In this document: piece after piece, positions 22,020 through 33,054 of the stretch | How positions within the stretch are numbered: position 1 is the first letter of the stretch | How the letters are laid out: each line of letters begins with the position of its first letter | Assembly (NCBI GenBank): GCA_022539475.1 | Contig: VCMS01000017.1 | Location: 301,641-365,640, forward strand | Direction: 5' to 3' | DNA length: 64,000 nucleotides | Source: Gracilaria domingensis | Taxonomy: Eukaryota > Rhodophyta > Florideophyceae > Gracilariales > Gracilariaceae | Program-made: the position numbers and the translations under genes | The notes under the pieces: generated by a model | Database searches by the model: none | What the model saw: the letters and a program-made list of their open reading frames with translations, nothing else | Told to the model about the DNA's origin: nothing

Positions 22020-23681
22020 ATGTCCGCTATCACTCTTCGTCACCGACGCCGCTATCGGCAACATGCTAGGTCCCGAAAGGACGCCACCCCGTTCGCTTCG
22101 CTACTGTTCTTAGCCGTTGTGGCAACATCCGTATACTACAACTACAAACAAACGCCTATTTCTTCAATACCATCGTTCAACCGCTCCCTGCAAAATCCCG
22201 TTCCAGCATTTTCCGAGCTCGTGACGAGCAGCCAACCTTTGGAACATGTCGTAACTACCAGAGCTGCAGACTATGGTGACCTCTGCAGTAACGGCAATAT
22301 ATTCTCCAAAAAGGCATCTTTGGCTTTCCTTATTCCAGGAATCGTGCTCTTGTTTATTGGCCTAGCTATTGTCACCGACGACTATTTCGTGGCGGCCTTG
22401 GAGCGCATCTGTGAGCGTCTTAATCTTAGCGAAGATGTTGCTGGTGCTACGTTCATGGCTGCTGGTTCCAGTACTCCGGAATTTTTCGCTTCTCTGCTTG
22501 GCGTCTTCGTCACAGAGGATGAAGTCGGTATTGGGACAATCGTTGGAAGTGCTGTGTTTAACATTCTGGTTATCATTGGGCTCAGTGCTGCGCTTGCGGG
22601 TGCCGTAATCAAATTGGACTGGCGTCCTTTGCTTCGCGATTCTTCGTTTTATGTTGCGAGTATTGTCTTGCTGCTACTGTTTGTTCTCCCAGTCTCGAAG
22701 GGTCAAATTGTATGGTGGGAAGGCTTGATTCTTGTTTCGTTCTATATCGTTTACGTTCTTTTCATGGCATTCGTAAACAAGCCGTACATGAAGTGGGCGG
22801 CGAGTCTGGGCCGGAGATCGGCGAAGAAGCCGCAACTGCCCGATCTCGAAGCTGGAATCACAAGCTATGGTAAGGAGAACGGAGACGTGGTGGAAGTGGA
22901 GCAGAGGACATGGAGCGCGGAGGCGTCTCCCACCAGCTCCCCGTCACCCCTCTCCTCTTCGACGAGTAAATACTCAGAAGTTTCTCTTAGGTCAAAGTTC
23001 CGCACATTGCAATATGCCGTGATTGCTGCCAACAGATTACGCGCCTCAGCTGAACAAGTAGAAGAGAAGAAAACTTTTCTGGGCGTCGAGCTACCAACAT
23101 CAACGTTGGGTTGGATATTCTTTCCGGCAACATTCTTTTGGCAATTCCTTTTCCGATATACGATTGTCGACTGCGCAAACGACAAACGCGCTCATCTATG
23201 GTGGCTGACGTTCTTCCTATCCATCGTATGGATTAGTGGGATCAGTTACGTCATGGTTGAAGCGGCAAGAATCGTTGGTTGCTTGATTGGAATTCCGTCC
23301 CCTGTTATGGGTTTGACTGTTCTAGCTGCTGGAACAAGTGTACCAGATGCTCTAGCGTCCATCTCAGTAGCCAGAGGTGGTGCGGGTGATATGGCAGTGA
23401 GCAACGCAATTGGCAGCAATGTGTTCGATATCCTTCTCGGCCTTGGATTCCCCTGGTTTTTGGGGCATTTAATTAAGCGAGAACCTATAGCGATCACAGT
23501 GTCACCGATTACAACTGTGGTAATTCCTATAATCATTCTGTTCGCTATCATGGTGGTACTACTGCTTGTACTTGTAGCTCTGAAATGGAAGCTGAGACCG
23601 TTGCTTGGGTATATTCTGTTTGGCCTATACGGAGCTTTTGTGACGTACGCATTGCTCGATGTGTACGTAATAGGAAACTAA
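22020..23681 (+). CDS. Cation/Ca2+ exchanger of the NCKX (SLC24-like) type
   Basis: CaCA-superfamily antiporter that exports Ca2+ in exchange for Na+ (with K+ in NCKX members). ATG 22,020 (MSAITLRHRRRYRQHARS) gives 553 aa. An N-terminal TM at about 25-40 could be a signal anchor. The alpha-1 repeat carries GATFMAAGSSTPEFFASLLG and GTIVGSAVFNILVIIG (about residues 140-195). The alpha-2 repeat carries GLTVLAAGTSVPDALASI and NAIGSNVFDILLGLG (about 430-480). Between them is an acidic and Ser-rich cytosolic loop, roughly 260-350. The two inverted alpha repeats with ExxSS/GTSxPD signatures fix the family. Whether K+ is co-transported cannot be settled by reading. The membrane (plasma, vacuole or plastid) is unknown. 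Confidence 0.92.
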   Translation: MSAITLRHRRRYRQHARSRKDATPFASLLFLAVVATSVYYNYKQTPISSIPSFNRSLQNPVPAFSELVTSSQPLEHVVTTRAADYGDLCSNGNIFSKKASLAFLIPGIVLLFIGLAIVTDDYFVAALERICERLNLSEDVAGATFMAAGSSTPEFFASLLGVFVTEDEVGIGTIVGSAVFNILVIIGLSAALAGAVIKLDWRPLLRDSSFYVASIVLLLLFVLPVSKGQIVWWEGLILVSFYIVYVLFMAFVNKPYMKWAASLGRRSAKKPQLPDLEAGITSYGKENGDVVEVEQRTWSAEASPTSSPSPLSSSTSKYSEVSLRSKFRTLQYAVIAANRLRASAEQVEEKKTFLGVELPTSTLGWIFFPATFFWQFLFRYTIVDCANDKRAHLWWLTFFLSIVWISGISYVMVEAARIVGCLIGIPSPVMGLTVLAAGTSVPDALASISVARGGAGDMAVSNAIGSNVFDILLGLGFPWFLGHLIKREPIAITVSPITTVVIPIIILFAIMVVLLLVLVALKWKLRPLLGYILFGLYGAFVTYALLDVYVIGN

Positions 23682-24893
23682 TCTCAGCCAAAGATACGGG
23701 CTTGCGTTGGGGTTATGTGCTGTACTGGACCAGTACTGTTCACATTCCATTGCAAGTTAGAACAGCAGCGACATTCACGCCCACCTTCGTACTCGATACT
23801 CTTTAACTCTGCACAGAAAGTATGCTTATGCCGAGAGGCGTAATGTCTCAACGGTAAATTGCCCACTAACTGAATTGTGTTTCGATCTACTTCATGCATT
23901 ATTCTAGTATAAAAGCTGTTCCCAGTTGTGCTACTTCCCATGTCAGGGTTTTGTGCGCCCATCGCTGAAAGAGTTACAGGGTATGTCGAACTGTAGAACT
24001 TCTACAGTAGAAGAGAGTTCAGCAAGAAGCTTTTTTGAGCTCTTGCGATAGTCTGGGTTTAGAGCGCTATTCAATAGTTTTTCGAACCTGGAACAACTCT
24101 ACGCTTACCCCTGGTAGCAGTATTTACTCTCGTTTTCGGAATTGCTTTCCATGGATAATGATTCTTTTAGCGCTGGCTTCGAGTGGCTTCGGTGTCATAG
24201 AGCCTATGCAGCCCCCTCGGATCATTGACCCGATCTTAGATAATTTCTCTAAGATTGAGTCAATGATAGTAGAAAGCCTGTACCAAGGGTATCCTCATAA
24301 ATTTATACCTTCGTAGAACATGCTGTTCAAACTTTGAAACCATAGAAGAAGAGCAAGCAGTAATAATACCAAGGGTAGTGAGCAGCAACGACGCTAGTCG
24401 CCACTTGGCAGAAATAATGTAGCACAAAAGAAACCAAAATCTCCAATCAAAAGTTCTCATTTGAGAATCTGGCCAATCAGCGCAGACAAGTCCAGAAAGG
24501 TTTCTGCCCCAACTTTCTCTCAATAGCCTTACACTGCTATTACCTACCCATCAATGATGGACCAGGAGTATATGGTCTCCACTCTGCTTACCACGCCTAC
24601 CGTCTTGAACAAACTCGGCAGGCTTGCGCTTTCTACATGCCTAGAACCCTTCGTAGCATCAGCACCTACATCCCACGCACTCGAAGATAGGTACGAAGGT
24701 ACCAGCAAAGGGCATATCGTGTCACCCGTCTCCTTTCTTCAGTGGTTTGCCGTGAAGCAGAAAACGTCAAATACATTCGCTTACAATTCTTCCTCCTTTA
24801 TCGCCGGTTCCCGCAAGTGGATCATTCCAACCAGTTTTCAGTCATCTCCGACGCAATCGCCTAGGACGGCAGCTAGAGTACTTTGATCGCGAA
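23682..24893. other. Intergenic, 1.2 kb
   Basis: Short open frames (93 and 110 codons) precede the gene at 24,894 but show no domain. The second may belong to the leader of that gene. A GTACCAAGGGTATCC motif occurs at 24,281. Confidence 0.35.
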
Positions 24894-27128
24894 ATGGAGC
24901 GGTGGAAGTTTCAGGCTTTTCTTTTGTCTCTTATTGTGTTTCTGAGTTTTTGCGTCTCTTCTCACGCTCTTCTACAAGTTGAGCGCAACACACATTCACC
25001 TCGGGCACGTCGTTTGGTCCCACATCGTGATTTTTGGCGGGTTGCATCTGCGTTACCTTCTACTGTACGGGAGGAATTGTCACAGGTAGATCCATTCATG
25101 CAGTATGAGGAAAATGAGAAATTGGGAGAAGAACTGATGCAAGGAGCTAGTGATTCCAAGGCATCTGAATCTGGGGTAAAGCTTGATTCAGAGGGCACTG
25201 AAGAGCAGCTCAAAGATGAAGAACAAACGGAGTCTGTTGACTCCGTCCACCCAGAAACTGCTACCGATTCTGATGAAGCGAGCACAACTGAGACATCGGC
25301 AGATTCTGCAGATTCTGCAGATTCGTCGGAGTCAGGTGATCCTAACACTTTGGATGCACCAGCAGATTCGATAGAAACAAGTGAATCTGGTAACGCCGGC
25401 ACTGAGGATACATCTGCCGATAGCGCAGAAGCGGATAAGTCTAGCGAAGAAGCCGCACCTGAACTGGAAACGAGAGATGGGAGCGAGAATGACGCAGTCG
25501 ACACTAACGATCCTTCTGTTGTGAGTGCCGATGAGAATTCCAGCGAAGGCCCATCTACTGCTGAAGAAACCAAGGATCAGGGTGGACAACTGGACTCTCC
25601 TTCCGACGCTAGAGAGAGTGCAACAGACCTGAACTCATCCTCACTTCTTTCAAACTCAACTACGGGTAAGAACGATACAAACGCATTCATGGCTTTCAAG
25701 CTTCGTCAAATGTTGGAAACTGATTCGACTTCAAGCGAAGCATTCCATCTTGTTACCATTTTTGAGGAAGGGGCATTTACTGGCCCTTTTGCTGATAGCC
25801 CGTCTTCGACAAATATCGATGCCGTGTCTTCCTCCGAGACTGAGAAGTGGTACAGGGAGAGTGCCTACGCGGATAGGATCTCTTTTCGCCTCGATTATAC
25901 CCCAGAGTCATCAGATTATAAGATTGTGGAGCCTGTAATCGCGGTCACTTCCGAGACCGGAATAGAACCTGTTGTGCAAGACTTTCAGAACGATCCCGAA
26001 AATGGCGAAGGTTCTTTCTCCATCGTGTATAGTTGCACGCCGGGCGGACCGGAAAAATCCTACATTTCCCTACACCTCCAAGTGACTAGTACCCATAGTA
26101 TTGATACCGCGTGGACGAAAGTGTGTGGGCGTGGGCGCTACGAGCATATCGAGTTTGGCTTTACTTCGTACAATCTCGGAACTGTTTTGTTCAATAGAGA
26201 CGGTACATATGGAACTGAAGAACAGAAGACATTGGAAGTCGGACCCTTGGATACTAGTACGGAGTTAACGATGAAACTGGCTCCACCAGCGTATACACTT
26301 GATTTCAAGGATCCTTTTGTTGCGTCAGACTCAGATTATGTTTCGGTTGCATTGCGTGGAATGATTGCGGGAGGAACGGTGAATAGTGATGAACAGACCA
26401 AGTTCTCCATTCTTTATGAATGCCAAGCGACTGCAACCGCAAACATTGTGTTTTCTGTTGCTATTCCCCCATGGGACAACATGACTGCTGTGTGGCGCAA
26501 GGACTGCGGCGGGAAGCATTCCCAGTCGTTGCTCATAGGCACAAGTGGACCAGGTTCCTTCGAAGTTGTACACGAAGGAGAAGTTAGTCCTCAATACAAT
26601 GTTTCTGACAACACATATATTGGCAGTGCGCATGGAGCGGTGGAGGAAATCCCCGGGAACAAGGACTACAAGATGTTCTTCATCACCAATAGCGACGACA
26701 CGTCAGAGATTCAGGTGCAGACTGTGTCCTTGACGATGTCGGACCCGACCATTGTTACTCCAATTGTTCAGACGTCTATGGTCTCTAGTTCGAAGTACAT
26801 CTCTGCAAGTGGCGGTGTGATTGGACGAAAGGAAACGAAGCAGCTTTATTTGCACTTCATCTGCAAGAGAGAAGGAAAGTCTCTTATACTTGTGACGCTT
26901 CCGATATTGAGGTACAGGAATATCGAATTCGGTTTCATGAAGGAATGTTTCGAACCAAAAGTCCATCGTCATTCTGGGTTTCTGCAAACCGCGGGCTCTA
27001 TCATGGGATTCATGCTGTTATTGGCAGTAGTTGGGGGTGGAGCAGGATGGGTCTACTGGAGACGACGAAGTCGAAGAATGGGCAAGAAGTATACAGCTGT
27101 TCCAACGAACGAACAGGGACTACCGTAG
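24894..27128 (+). CDS. Type I membrane protein with acidic stalk and three lumenal repeats
   Basis: 744 aa. Residues 1-25 (MERWKFQAFLLSLIVFLSFC then VSSHA) form a clear signal peptide. Residues 80-240 are a Ser/Asp/Glu-rich stalk with DSADSAD-type repeats. From about 270 three related beta-rich units follow, each with a pattern of hydrophobic strand, Cys, strand and basic-Cys-Gly: FSIVYSCTPGG/AWTKVCGRGRYEHIEFGF, FSILYECQATA/VWRKDCGGKHSQ, and LYLHFICKREG/IEFGFMKECF. A single TM near 705-727 (IMGFMLLLAVVGGGAGWVYW) is followed by a short basic tail RRRSRRMGKKYTAVPTNEQ. Topology is therefore lumenal or extracellular. I do not recognise the family; a secretory-pathway receptor or cell-surface protein would fit. 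Nearest neighbours give no clue. Confidence 0.85.
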   Translation: MERWKFQAFLLSLIVFLSFCVSSHALLQVERNTHSPRARRLVPHRDFWRVASALPSTVREELSQVDPFMQYEENEKLGEELMQGASDSKASESGVKLDSEGTEEQLKDEEQTESVDSVHPETATDSDEASTTETSADSADSADSSESGDPNTLDAPADSIETSESGNAGTEDTSADSAEADKSSEEAAPELETRDGSENDAVDTNDPSVVSADENSSEGPSTAEETKDQGGQLDSPSDARESATDLNSSSLLSNSTTGKNDTNAFMAFKLRQMLETDSTSSEAFHLVTIFEEGAFTGPFADSPSSTNIDAVSSSETEKWYRESAYADRISFRLDYTPESSDYKIVEPVIAVTSETGIEPVVQDFQNDPENGEGSFSIVYSCTPGGPEKSYISLHLQVTSTHSIDTAWTKVCGRGRYEHIEFGFTSYNLGTVLFNRDGTYGTEEQKTLEVGPLDTSTELTMKLAPPAYTLDFKDPFVASDSDYVSVALRGMIAGGTVNSDEQTKFSILYECQATATANIVFSVAIPPWDNMTAVWRKDCGGKHSQSLLIGTSGPGSFEVVHEGEVSPQYNVSDNTYIGSAHGAVEEIPGNKDYKMFFITNSDDTSEIQVQTVSLTMSDPTIVTPIVQTSMVSSSKYISASGGVIGRKETKQLYLHFICKREGKSLILVTLPILRYRNIEFGFMKECFEPKVHRHSGFLQTAGSIMGFMLLLAVVGGGAGWVYWRRRSRRMGKKYTAVPTNEQGLP

Positions 27129-27292
27129 ATAGTGGCCAACATGGGCTCGGATATCGAGATGAACGTGTTCCTTTTCTGTCGCTAGAACTAGCTTAAGGCT
27201 GGGGGAGCCCAAAAATTCTTATACTGTGTGGGGTGCTTAATAACATTTGTACATGTAGTTTATCATGAGTATGACAATGTAATTCGGTGATC

Positions 27293-28351
27293 TCAGTTGA
27301 GTTCAGGCTTCGGCAAGAAGTCCGCTATGCTATTAACATAATAATCTGGCTTGATTGTGTTACTAGGTGACAAAAGCTTGTCCTCAGTTGTGACGCCAGA
27401 CAGCGTTAGCACGCTAGACAATCCGTTGTCCTTGCCGAACAAAACATCAGTATCCAGTCGGTCTCCAACCATACAGATTTCGTCACGAGAAATGCCGTAC
27501 TTTGTGACAATGTAATCAATCATGAGCGAAGACGGTTTTCCTACCAAGATAGGTTCCTTTCCGGTACAGCCCTTGATTGCACCAACCATGGAGCCATTGC
27601 CAGCCCATTCTTGGGCATCCGTCAAGTGTGTGACAGCGTCAAGATTGGTGGCGATGAACTTGCATCCTGGGTTCTCGTTGATACACAGCTGCGCGTATTG
27701 GATCTTGTAGTAGTTGATGTAACGATCAAATCCAACAATGACTGCACCGACGTCATGGTCATGCTCTACACGACCACCGAAAGCCATGTTTGGCTGCTTT
27801 TCAGCATCATCTGGCCCACCAATATATGGAATACCGAGAAGGTCTAATTCCTCCGGAATACCCACCTCACCAATGACGTACACCTTCTTCCCAGTAGCTT
27901 TGAAATTAGTCTGCTCGAGATATGCAGCCGCTGCGAAGCTTGACGAGAATATCTCCTCAGCCTGAGCATCCAGACCTAGCTTGGTAAATTTCTTCAGGTA
28001 TCCGGCACGGCTCTTAGTCGAGTTGTTTGTGACGAAGAATACTTGTTTCCCCAATGAGCGCACATAATCGAGAACTTCGGGAACTCGGTCAATGACAGAG
28101 TCGCCACGCCACACAACGCCATCACAATCGAAGATAAAAATACTTGTTTTCGATAGCAGTTCGGATGGGCTTAAGAGCTTCTTCACTTGCGCCGCGGAAG
28201 CCATATCTGGTGCTATGGTCATGAGCGGCGCCGCACTAACCACGCTTCGCTCGATTTGCCTCGCGGATTGGAAAGTATGCCGCTTCGTGGTAATTACCTT
28301 CGTCGTCGAAACAAATGTAGTGCTCTTAGAAAAAACGGGAACAAAGGCCAT
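27293..28351 (-). CDS. PGLP1: Phosphoglycolate phosphatase, plastid (HAD superfamily)
   Basis: Hydrolyses 2-phosphoglycolate from Rubisco oxygenation, the first step of photorespiration. ATG 28,351 gives MAFVPVFSKSTTFVSTTK, a Ser/Thr-rich leader opening Met-Ala-Phe typical of red algal plastid transit peptides. The frame is open upstream with another ATG at 28,408, but the later start fits the leader better. HAD motif I is FIFDCDGVVWRG, motif II VFFVTNNST, a Lys in the GKPSSLM stretch, and motif III/IV CMVGDRLDTDVLFG. The length (about 352 aa with leader) matches the eukaryotic 4-nitrophenylphosphatase/PGP family. It is tail-to-tail with the membrane-protein gene (164 bp between stops). Other HAD-IIA phosphatases are possible, but the plastid leader favours this role. 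Confidence 0.88.
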   Translation of the reverse strand: MAFVPVFSKSTTFVSTTKVITTKRHTFQSARQIERSVVSAAPLMTIAPDMASAAQVKKLLSPSELLSKTSIFIFDCDGVVWRGDSVIDRVPEVLDYVRSLGKQVFFVTNNSTKSRAGYLKKFTKLGLDAQAEEIFSSSFAAAAYLEQTNFKATGKKVYVIGEVGIPEELDLLGIPYIGGPDDAEKQPNMAFGGRVEHDHDVGAVIVGFDRYINYYKIQYAQLCINENPGCKFIATNLDAVTHLTDAQEWAGNGSMVGAIKGCTGKEPILVGKPSSLMIDYIVTKYGISRDEICMVGDRLDTDVLFGKDNGLSSVLTLSGVTTEDKLLSPSNTIKPDYYVNSIADFLPKPELN

Positions 28352-28445
28352 TCTGGGATAAAATGATGCAAGGAATTGTAGCAGGTTCAACGAGAGTGCA
28401 CTGAACAAAACTTTTCAGTCAAAGCCTACAGTCAAGCTTCAGGTT

Positions 28446-28751
28446 TCAAGACCTATCGCGGGAGGCGGATGTCGGTCTTGAGTGAAACAGGTGCTGTCGG
28501 TGAACGATAGTCTTAAGCAGCTTCTTGCGGGTGTCATGGAGTTCTTTTGAAGGCAGTTCGGGGGATACAATGAAATGAATGGTGCTCAGCTTCTGGCCGA
28601 GGCGATTGTTCGTTGACGGATGAAAAGTTGCTCTCAAGCAATGGGGAGGATGGCTTCGTCCAACCAAAAGCTTCTGCTTCACACACGTGGAGACTTGTAC
28701 GCCACACAGAATCAATGCAACCAGTCCATTTGCATTCTTGGAAGTCGTCAT
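28446..28751 (-). CDS. Possible small protein, 101 aa, weak
   Basis: An ATG frame between the start of the phosphatase gene and the stop of the NVL gene, all leftward. It reads as Lys/His/Ser-rich without a domain (LSTIHFIVSPELPSKELHD). The 440-bp gap could equally be 3' UTR of NVL and promoter of the phosphatase. No family is recognised. Confidence 0.25.
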   Translation of the reverse strand: MTTSKNANGLVALILCGVQVSTCVKQKLLVGRSHPPHCLRATFHPSTNNRLGQKLSTIHFIVSPELPSKELHDTRKKLLKTIVHRQHLFHSRPTSASRDRS

Positions 28752-28790
28752 GATTCAGGATGCAGTCAGTGGTGACCCAAAAGGAAACCA

Positions 28791-31172
28791 TTATTCGTCC
28801 ACAGAGGTTTCTTTCTTCAAATGTCCGCGAGTCTTTCGTAGCCAATTTTCCATCTGCCGATACCGCTCAGCATCACGACGTGACACTGATGGTAGAACAA
28901 CCTTCAAGGCATGATCAAAGTGTCTTTGCTCAATTTGGATTTCGTCATGACCGGTCATAGCAACCATTTGCTCTCGCAGTGCATTCTCTCCAGCAGTCCT
29001 TATTAGAGCTTGTAAGTCTGCCCCTGAATATCCATTGCAGGAGTGATCCTTCGCGAGCATGTCAACGTTCACGGTGTCTGCAATCCTCACCCCCTTCATC
29101 AAAGTACGAAGGATACTTGCACGCCCTTCGGTGTCTGGAAGTGGAACGTACACCAACTTGTCCAGTCGACCCGGTCGTAACATAGCGGGATCTATTATAT
29201 CCGGTCTGTTTGTCGCAGCGATCAAGAACACTTGTTTCCGTTCCGAAAAGCCATCCATCTCCGTGAGAAGCATATTGACGACTCTCTCGGAGGCCCCAGA
29301 CGAATCACTGCTACCTCCACTACCACGCCGAGGGGCCAGAGCATCCAACTCGTCAAAGAAAATGATGCATGGTGCACTAGAACGAGCTCTCGCGAAAACC
29401 TTTCGTACTGCCAGTTCACTGTCTCCAACGTACTTGCTCAATAGTTCTGGCCCTTTCACCGAGATAAAATTAGCTCCACTTTCTGATGCCACTGCCTTAG
29501 CGAGTAGAGTCTTCCCGCAACCGGGAGGGCCATATAGTAGCACGCCAGCCGGTGCATGCAGTCCCAATGAAGAGAACAGCTCTGGCCTTCTAATGGGCTG
29601 CACTATTGCCATCATCATTTCCTCACGAACGTCTTCTAGAGAACCGATATTGGCCCAACAAACGTTTGGTCTTGTGGCAAACCCTTCTCGTAGCGCAGAC
29701 GGTTGTGTCGTCTCAAGCGCTTCCAAAAAGTCGCTCATTTCAATGGTGCACCCTTTAAGGTCCTCATATTTGACATTACCATTTGCTTGCAAGAGGCCAT
29801 CCGTAGCACAAACTCCTTCACGACAAAACCAAGACTTAAGAGCGGGATTCCTAGCAAGACGCCTGATACAAGCAAGTCCGGCCTCCTTTGTTAAGAGATG
29901 CAAGTCAGCTCCCACGTATCCCGCGGTTCGTTTCGCTAGAATCTCGGTACTGAAGTCATCTGCTAACCTCAAACTGCGGCAAAGCTTCTTCAAAATTGCA
30001 CCTCGGGCCTCCTGGTCAGGTGCCCCTAGTTCAATCTCTCGATCAAAACGACCGGCTCTTCTAAGGGCGGGCTCAAGAGACTCTGGTCGATTTGTCGCCG
30101 CAATTACTACAACAGAAGCAAAATATGTATCATTTGACGGCTTACCGTTTTCATCCGTTCCAAGGCCACTAGGCTTCAAAGAACTTTCACTTTGAGCATC
30201 GGCTTCTTTTTCTTTAGTTTCACTGTTCTGTAAGGACAACCCATCAACGCATGAAAGCAATTGCGAAACAATTCGTCGTTCCATATCCTTGCTTGCACCA
30301 TCTCGCTTAGAACCGATAGCATCGACTTCATCTATGAATATGATACTTGGCTGCAAGCGAATAGCTTCTGAAAAAAGTTCCCGCAACTTGCGTTCGCTCT
30401 CTCCAGACATTCCTGAAACAATTTCAGGTCCCGAGACACGCAGGAACGACACCCCGAGTTCACCTGCGATAGCATGACCAAGTAAGGTTTTTCCGCAACC
30501 TGGAGGTCCGTGCAGCAGTATACCTCTTGGAGGAGTGACTCCCAAATGAGTATACAGGCTCGTGTGAACGAGCGGCCACTCAACGAGTTCTCGAATAGTT
30601 TCTAATACAGTTGAAATGCCGCCAACATCATCGAGTCGCTCCGAAGGACGAGAAACCAGAAATGATTTTACTCTCGATTGCTCGAATGGTTCCATGCCAC
30701 CGTCACGAGGGGCTCGAGATAATCGTCTTCTCTTGCGAATGTTGGAACCAGTGCTTCCTGGAGTCTTTGGGCGAACGGATGGGAGAAGATCGTTAGAATT
30801 GGCAGCTTGTTCTGGTGTCAACAAGGCCTCATCGAAATCTGATCTGGCTGCTGGGACAGGATGCGGTGGAGTTTCTACTGGTTGAGCAGGTACAATTTTG
30901 CTTGCCTGTCGCATGGAATTCTTCGCCAGTATCCTCAGAGCTGATTGAGGAAGACGGGCAGCATCTGGGAGTGTCCGAGCTAAAAGCTGAGTTGCTCCGT
31001 CCAAGTCCTCACGCGGCAAGCTGCAAAAGGTTTGGTATAGGGATTCTAAATGGTTAGGACCATGTCAAGTTCTTCTAGAAATGTGATAATTGACTCACCC
31101 GCCGGTTCGTATAGCATCAACCAGGGCAGAAACAGCTCTCCTATCCTTTACCGCTCCACGCCTCGCAGTCAT
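28791..31172 (-). CDS. NVL: NVL/Rix7-type tandem AAA ATPase of 60S ribosome biogenesis
   Basis: Nuclear hexameric Cdc48 relative that strips assembly factors from pre-60S particles. Exon 1 is 31,172-31,099 (MTARRGAVKDRRAVSALVDA...), the intron is 31,098-31,021 (78 bp, GTGAGTCAAT...CCTTTTGCAG), and exon 2 is 31,020-28,791. Spliced length is 767 aa. The splice is needed because the second exon has no plausible ATG at its start. A basic NLS-like RKRRRLSR lies near 120. AAA1: Walker A GPPGCGKT at about 196, Walker B IIFIDEVDAI, sensor AATNRPESLEPALR. AAA2: GPPGCGKT at about 522, IIFFDELDAL, AATNRPDIIDPAMLRPGRLD, arginine finger context preserved. An acidic Ser-rich insert of about 40 residues precedes the AAA1 sensor. 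The D2 ring and N-terminus favour NVL/Rix7 over Cdc48 itself, which has a folded N domain. Confidence 0.92.
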
Positions 31173-31451
31173 GTTTCGAAAACTATTTCTCGACGATAGA
31201 CCCCGCGCGAAAACCAAGTGTGCCTATAGTCGTCGCAGTGAACAATATGTATGGCTCTTCTTGCTATATAGGTGCTATGAGCACTGCTCATTGAGCAGAG
31301 TACTTTTGGTTCTTGGTCGCCGTAGAAGTTACATGTTGTCCAGCAAAACGTTCCCCACGGTCAGAGGCCTCAGGCAAGAGCCTCAAGGGTTAATAATATA
31401 AAATGTTTAATTAATCACTACGGAGGAACTCAACTCCTGCTATTCTCGCTC
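31173..31451. other. Intergenic between NVL and the LINE
   Basis: Upstream region of NVL. GAGCACTGCTCATTGAGCAG near 31,278 forms a small imperfect palindrome. No gene seen. Confidence 0.3.
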
Positions 31452-31462
31452 AAAGCTATTCT
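31452..31462 (+). repeat. Target-site duplication of the 857-bp LINE (left copy)
   Basis: AAAGCTATTCT, identical to 32,320-32,330 on the other side of the element. Confidence 0.85.
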
Positions 31463-32319
31463 CTCTCTCTGTTTATGGGTGTAACATTCCGGCGTGCTAC
31501 AGAACGTTTCTGTTGAAAGAAACGCTCTCTCACTAGGAAGGCCAAAACCTTTTCAGGCCATAGAGCAGGCAAGCACAAACGTCGGGACAAGGTCCGCTTT
31601 GGGCATCTCAAAAGATAATGCTCAACTGAATCCAGTACTCCAGGTCTACAGCTGCAAACCAACCTCTTTCCTTGCAGATAAGTACCCAAACGATGCAAGT
31701 ACGGTGAATGTCCAACATAAAGCTGTGCCAAAGTAGCTTCCGCTTCTCGTAAGGACACAATATCTCCAAACCCTTCTGGTACTGCCTGCAATAAAGGTCG
31801 TCTCTCATTATGATCTCTTATCCTTCTGGAAACATCAGAATAGTCAATTGGAATAGAACTTTGAGCCTCAACAGGCAAGTTCAGAGGTTTACCTGTTAAT
31901 CCATCCACGAACTCATTCATTTCTAACCCACAGTGCCTTGATATCCAAAGCATGCCAACCGCGCAAACCGCACCAACGTGAAACAACAAACGTGAAACTT
32001 CTTGAACCGAGTATGACTGGCTTCGCAATGGCGATTGCAAACTTTCCAAGAGGCTCTGCGAGACAAGCAAAATACGGATTCTACCTCTCCAGCCATTGTC
32101 AACTCTATGGCTTACGTTCTGCAGACCTACTCGCAGCGCTATTGTCTCAGCGATAAACGAACACACTCTTATTCCCGCTGGGGCAACTTCTGTCTGAGGG
32201 TCTACCTGATTATTCCACCATATTGCCACTGCGCTTGCCTCTACTTATTTCACTTGAAGCGGTTTCATTTGCAATAGGTGCCCATCACTGTCTTTGACAA
32301 TTCCATCCTTCGCTGTGTA
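31463..32319 (-). mobile_element. 5'-truncated LINE with RNase H domain and (GA)n tail
   Basis: Leftward non-LTR retrotransposon fragment of 857 bp, flanked by an 11-bp direct repeat AAAGCTATTCT (31,452-31,462 and 32,320-32,330), the mark of target-primed integration. It carries a C-terminal open frame of about 257 codons: an RNase H-like piece (FIAETIALRVGL with the catalytic Glu, and WISRHCGLEMNEFVDGL with the late His/Asn/Asp motif), then a tail (EATLAQLYVGHSPYLHRL, CSCRPGVLDSVEHYLLRCP) typical of LINEs of the I/R1/jockey type with a zinc-knuckle-like end. The coding sequence runs straight into CCCATAAACAGAGAGAGAG at the 3' end, so the stop lies beyond or inside the GA repeat. The 5' part with endonuclease and reverse transcriptase is absent. 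Confidence 0.88.
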
Positions 32320-32734
32320 AAAGCTATTCTTGTACCCTTGGTATATGCATTTCACCTTGTCCAAAGATAATCTGTCGTGAAGAGAGCGTGTCTGTTCGCC
32401 GAAACGCTTTCTCACGTGATCAACATGACGGTCTTCTCCTAGCTGATCATCTTTGCTAGTAAAGATAAATGGATGCCCCCTACTAGTTTCGTCCTTTTTT
32501 TGTAAGACCTTTTAGGTCAATGCGAACGTGATACAGACGAGAAATTATCGCAATTAGCGCAAAACATGCGTTGCTGAACTGAGTTCTTACGGATGCATGA
32601 GATGTAAAAGGATTTCCCTCTAGAGCCTTCCCCAAACCGTACGTCTTCATGAGGCGTGTACTCATGAAGAAGAAAGAAGAAGAAAAGGCCATTCTCCATT
32701 TTTTAACTTCATCCTGTCGGCTAGCTAGCCCAAT

Positions 32735-33000
32735 GCCGGCGTAATATAGAGCGTTTCTCGTCGAAGAAACGCTCTCTGACTAGGAAGACCTGTACCTTCT
32801 CAGACCACTTTCTGATAATCTCACTAAATGCTAGACCCTGACGATCACGCAGCGCTGCTAAACATAAACGTCTAGACATACTTTGGTTCGAACACCCCAT
32901 GATATAATGCTCAACAGTATTCCGTACTTTTGGTCAGCAACTACTAACTAGCCTTTGCATAGTAAATACGTTCCCAACGGACTCAATACAATACTGGTGA
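32735..33000 (-). mobile_element. LINE fragment, same family, leftward
   Basis: GAAACGCTCTCTGACTAGGAAG and following text match the complement of the coding tail of the 857-bp copy (there GAAACGCTCTCTCACTAGGAAG), continuing to ATAATGCTCAACAGTATTCC against ATAATGCTCAACTGAATCC. It is diverged and lacks the GA tail; both ends are approximate. Confidence 0.7.
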
Positions 33001-33054
33001 TTGTCCCACAAAAATCTGTTCTAGTAAATTTCGGCGTCAGCAAAGAAAGAAGAT

